In this document: positions 61,593 to 64,000 of the stretch, one piece after another | Layout: every line of letters starts with the position of its first letter | Numbering within the stretch: the first letter of the stretch is position 1 | Assembly (NCBI RefSeq): GCF_020833685.1 | Contig: NZ_JACKZY010000003.1 | Location: 858,771-922,770, forward strand | Length of the DNA stretch: 64,000 nucleotides | Reading direction: 5' to 3' | Source: Nitratireductor sp. B36 | GTDB taxonomy: Bacteria; Pseudomonadota; Alphaproteobacteria; Rhizobiales; Rhizobiaceae | Notes under the pieces: model-generated | Told to the model about the DNA's origin: nothing | The model's input: the letters and a program-made list of their open reading frames with translations, nothing else | Database searches by the model: none | Position numbers and translations under genes: made by a program

Positions 61593-63530
61593 TTAACTGC
61601 CGCTCGATGCCACCGAAAGCGGGGCGTCCTCGTTCTCTTTCAACAATTCATCAATGCGGCTGCGCTCGCGTTCGAAAGCCAGCAGATCTTCACCCTTGAG
61701 GCCGCGATTGTCGGGCAGGCGCACACGCATCGGATCGACCTTGGTGCCGTTGACGATCATTTCGTAGTGAAGATGGTTTCCTGTCACGAGGCCGGTCGCG
61801 CCGACATAGCCAATGACCTGGCCCTGGCGCACGCGCGCGCCCGCCGTCACACCTTTGGCAATGCCGCTCTGGTGGTTGTAGGAGGTCTTGAACCCGTTAT
61901 TGTGTCGAATAATGGTCTGGCGACCATATCCGCCGGCCCATCCTGCCTTTTCCACCACGCCATCGCCGGCAGCGATGATCGGAGTGCCGCGTGGCGCGGC
62001 CCAGTCGACACCCGTATGCATCTTGCTGTAGCCAAGAACCGGGTGACGCCGCATTCCAAACCCTGATGTGAAACGACCGTTCGGGACGGGATTTCTCAGC
62101 ATGAAGCGCTTTGCGCTGCGGCCATCCTTGTCGAAATAGTCGACGGTCCCGTCGTCAAACTGGAAGCGGTAGAAGGTGCGCGTGGTGCCGCCAAAACTCG
62201 CCTTCACATAAAGCAACTCGGACTGATCTGTGGCATTCTTGTCCGCGTCAGGGGCGGAGAAGAAGACCTCCAGCTTGTCGGTGGGCGCAAGGCGCGACTG
62301 GAAATCCACATCTGCTGACAGGAGTTTCACCAGGCGCTTCGTCATGTCCGGCGTCAATCCATAAGCGTAAGCTGCGCGGTAGATCCCGTCATACACTCTC
62401 GGAAGATCGGATCGTGGCATGCGGCGCGGCGCGGTCGGGTGGTCAAGCGCTGCCAGCAAAACCGGATTCATTTCCGGTTCTTCCGCCGGCACATATTGTT
62501 CGCGGTCATCCAGGGCGATGGTGACAATGTGCTTGCGGCCTTCATAAACGCTGGTGCGAACCACCCGGCTTTTCTCTCCGCGCATCTCGACGCCCACACG
62601 CAGCAAGGTGCCCGCCTTCAGGTCGGGAGCATTGAGAAGCTTGGTGATCGCCTCGACCATCCCGTCCACATCCGTGCCCTTGTAACCGGACTGGGCGAAA
62701 ACATCGGCGATCGCCCGTTCGGTTCGAAACGGGATCAGGTCCTCGGCGAACTCGGGTGCGGTTTCACGTGCGGTTCGGGCTGCAATCGATACATTCTCTG
62801 GAATGATCCGGGCGCTGAAAGCTGCCAGCGCCTGCGTTGAGAGCGTGTCTCCAAAACGCTGCGGATCCACGTAATGCAGCGCTGCGACCTGCACGTCGCC
62901 GTCCGTCAGGATCGCGCCCGTGTTGCGGACTGCCACCTCAACCTCCTCCGTGCTCAGGCTGCGGGCGGTGCTGAAGTCGGAAGAATGCAATGGGAAATCA
63001 TGGCTTTTGAGGCTGACTTCGCTTTCCACCTTGGCGCCGTAGATCAATCCGGTCCGGGCGGTGCTTGCTGCGCCATCCTCGGCGAACACCGCAAGCGGGT
63101 CGAAAGGCGGGTAATCCTTTTCCGTCGGATGATTGGCCGTGAGTGCCATCTTGGCATAAACGAAAGGCAGTGTGCGGATCACATCGGTGTCACCGCTGCG
63201 CATGACCGTGGAGACTTCCATCATGCGGCGGTCTTCGCCGCGGCTGATGGTATGTGGGGTGACAAGCCGGGCGGTTTTGGCGGCTTCGCCCTCGGGATCA
63301 GACATCTCGCCGAGCAGGGCGATCTCGGGAGGCGTGGCAAGTTGCTGCCTTCCGTCGAGCGCGGCAGACAGGGCAACCCCCATGAGAACCGTTGAGGTGA
63401 CACCGGTCAGGAATGTGCCGATCAGCCAGCGTGCGGAGATTTCGCGCCGATCGGGAGGACCGCTGCGTCCATCCGCTATCAAAGGGGCGTCATCGCCGAT
63501 GATCTGTTCCAACGGGCTGTTGCTGCTCAT
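61593..63530 (-). CDS. M23 family metallopeptidase
   Basis: A 645-residue cell-wall endopeptidase with one N-terminal membrane anchor (about 32-54). The LytM domain lies at about 500-625: HPVLGYSKMHTGVDWAAPRG gives the H-x3-D zinc ligands and HLHYE the H-x-H pair, so the enzyme should be active. The middle region (about 150-400) has repeats of the OapA/LysM-like type found in MepM-like proteins. It probably cuts crosslinks during wall growth, facing the L,D-transpeptidase gene. Confidence 0.92.
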   Translation of the reverse strand: MSSNSPLEQIIGDDAPLIADGRSGPPDRREISARWLIGTFLTGVTSTVLMGVALSAALDGRQQLATPPEIALLGEMSDPEGEAAKTARLVTPHTISRGEDRRMMEVSTVMRSGDTDVIRTLPFVYAKMALTANHPTEKDYPPFDPLAVFAEDGAASTARTGLIYGAKVESEVSLKSHDFPLHSSDFSTARSLSTEEVEVAVRNTGAILTDGDVQVAALHYVDPQRFGDTLSTQALAAFSARIIPENVSIAARTARETAPEFAEDLIPFRTERAIADVFAQSGYKGTDVDGMVEAITKLLNAPDLKAGTLLRVGVEMRGEKSRVVRTSVYEGRKHIVTIALDDREQYVPAEEPEMNPVLLAALDHPTAPRRMPRSDLPRVYDGIYRAAYAYGLTPDMTKRLVKLLSADVDFQSRLAPTDKLEVFFSAPDADKNATDQSELLYVKASFGGTTRTFYRFQFDDGTVDYFDKDGRSAKRFMLRNPVPNGRFTSGFGMRRHPVLGYSKMHTGVDWAAPRGTPIIAAGDGVVEKAGWAGGYGRQTIIRHNNGFKTSYNHQSGIAKGVTAGARVRQGQVIGYVGATGLVTGNHLHYEMIVNGTKVDPMRVRLPDNRGLKGEDLLAFERERSRIDELLKENEDAPLSVASSGS

Positions 63531-63900
63531 TACCGATAGCGTCCTGATGTCATGGCATTGTTCTTATGGTCTTGTGCCCATGGAGCGGTGCGAAACACAC
63601 AAAAGGCGCGCCCTGGTTCGGTGAACAAGCAAACACTGCGTCGCATCGCTGCGCCGGAGAACGATGATGAAAGAGGCTCTTCCCCAACCCTCTCAGTCAT
63701 GAATACCTGATCAATATAATGAGCGTCCAAATGCGTGATCGGGACGCTTCCGCTCAGTGAAATCACATCCCGCATCTATTTATCAAATTCGACTCTAATG
63801 TGACGATGCGATGAATGGCAACAGTTAGCGGAAACTGCCCGCGTCACGAGAATTTCCGGGCGGGGAAATGCGTGTCGTAAAAAATTCAAAAAAGTTGGAA
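63531..63900. other. Intergenic region, M23 gene to right-edge promoter
   Basis: About 370 bases without a convincing gene. Short frames here lack ribosome sites and known domains. The left part should carry the M23 promoter on the minus strand; the right end (63876-63897) is A-rich and belongs to the strong promoter at 63908. Confidence 0.5.
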
Positions 63901-63937
63901 TCGGGCGTTGACACTCTGCGGCTGTCCGGCCTATATA
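63876..63937 (+). promoter_or_regulatory. Strong sigma70 promoter with UP-like element, probable rRNA operon promoter
   Basis: TTGACA (63908-63913) is a perfect -35, followed after 17 bases by CTATAT/TATATA (63931-63937). Just upstream, GTCGTAAAAAATTCAAAAAA (63876 on) is an A-run pair like a rRNA UP element. No start codon with ribosome site follows in the last 60 bases, which are GC-rich and non-coding. This arrangement is what rhizobial 16S rRNA leaders look like; the rRNA itself would be past the right edge. Confidence 0.6.
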
Positions 63938-64000
63938 CGCCTCACCAACGAGGGCGGCACGCCGCTGGCGGCGCTGAGGTTCGGCCTTGTTGGAGAAATC

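Noticed and set aside
1..64000. CRISPR arrays, IS elements or integrase
   Set aside because: No regularly spaced direct repeats, transposase or tyrosine/serine recombinase motifs were seen anywhere in the window.

Overview
The window joins two unrelated pieces of DNA. Bases 1 to about 21,865 are a T7-like (autographivirus) podovirus genome, apparently integrated as a prophage, with every gene on the minus strand. Bases 21,866 to 64,000 are chromosome of an alphaproteobacterium, most likely order Hyphomicrobiales (Phyllobacteriaceae/Rhizobiaceae-like). Gene content and order support this: DUF4167 next to clpB, lysC-ptsP-prfA-prmC, a PPIase-argJ-GNAT-mutT cluster, comF-grxC-nitrilase-DUF1178, a HIG1-type protein and cobalamin adenosyltransferase near etfBA, and an yqaA-dsbB pair.

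Phage part. Reading leftward from the junction: two small ORFs, single-subunit RNA polymerase, ssDNA-binding protein, endonuclease I, amidase (T7 gp3.5-like), an SPFH/prohibitin-like protein between two micropeptides, an HTH protein, primase-helicase, DNA polymerase, a lipoprotein and small membrane proteins, 5'-3' exonuclease, P-loop kinase, DUF3310 protein, two small gp6.7/7.3-like proteins, portal, scaffold, a GTA-type holin, capsid (apparently starting at ATT), tail tube A and the start of tail tube B, cut by the left window edge. The order follows T7. Most genes overlap as ATGA, TGATG or TAATG, indicating translational coupling. No integrase, repressor or internal virion genes lie in the window; they would be further left.

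Junction. On the minus strand, 21,904 to 21,866 is the 5' half of a tRNA-Leu(CAA), broken at the 3' side of the anticodon loop. Its sigma70 promoter (21,933-21,960) is intact and points into the phage RNA polymerase operon, with no obvious terminator between.

Chromosome part. 22.0-29.4 kb: yqaA-dsbB, HNH nuclease, alkA, gluQ, EamA transporter, BrkB, SDR, HIG1 protein, cobalamin adenosyltransferase. 29.4-35.5 kb: rhomboid, etfBA and 3-hydroxybutyryl-CoA dehydrogenase behind a LiuR-like palindrome, and fadE. 35.5-38.2 kb: a CelD-like acyltransferase and a polysaccharide flippase. 38.4-45 kb: secA, PPIase, argJ, GNAT, mutT. 45-49.7 kb: Flp pilin, methyltransferase, comF, grxC, nitrilase, DUF1178, ubiG. 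50-61.4 kb: lysC, ptsP, prfA, prmC, DUF4167, clpB with an RpoH-like promoter, MmcQ/YjbR and an L,D-transpeptidase. 61.6-63.5 kb: an M23 peptidase. At the right edge a strong promoter with an A-rich upstream tract resembles a rhizobial rRNA operon promoter.
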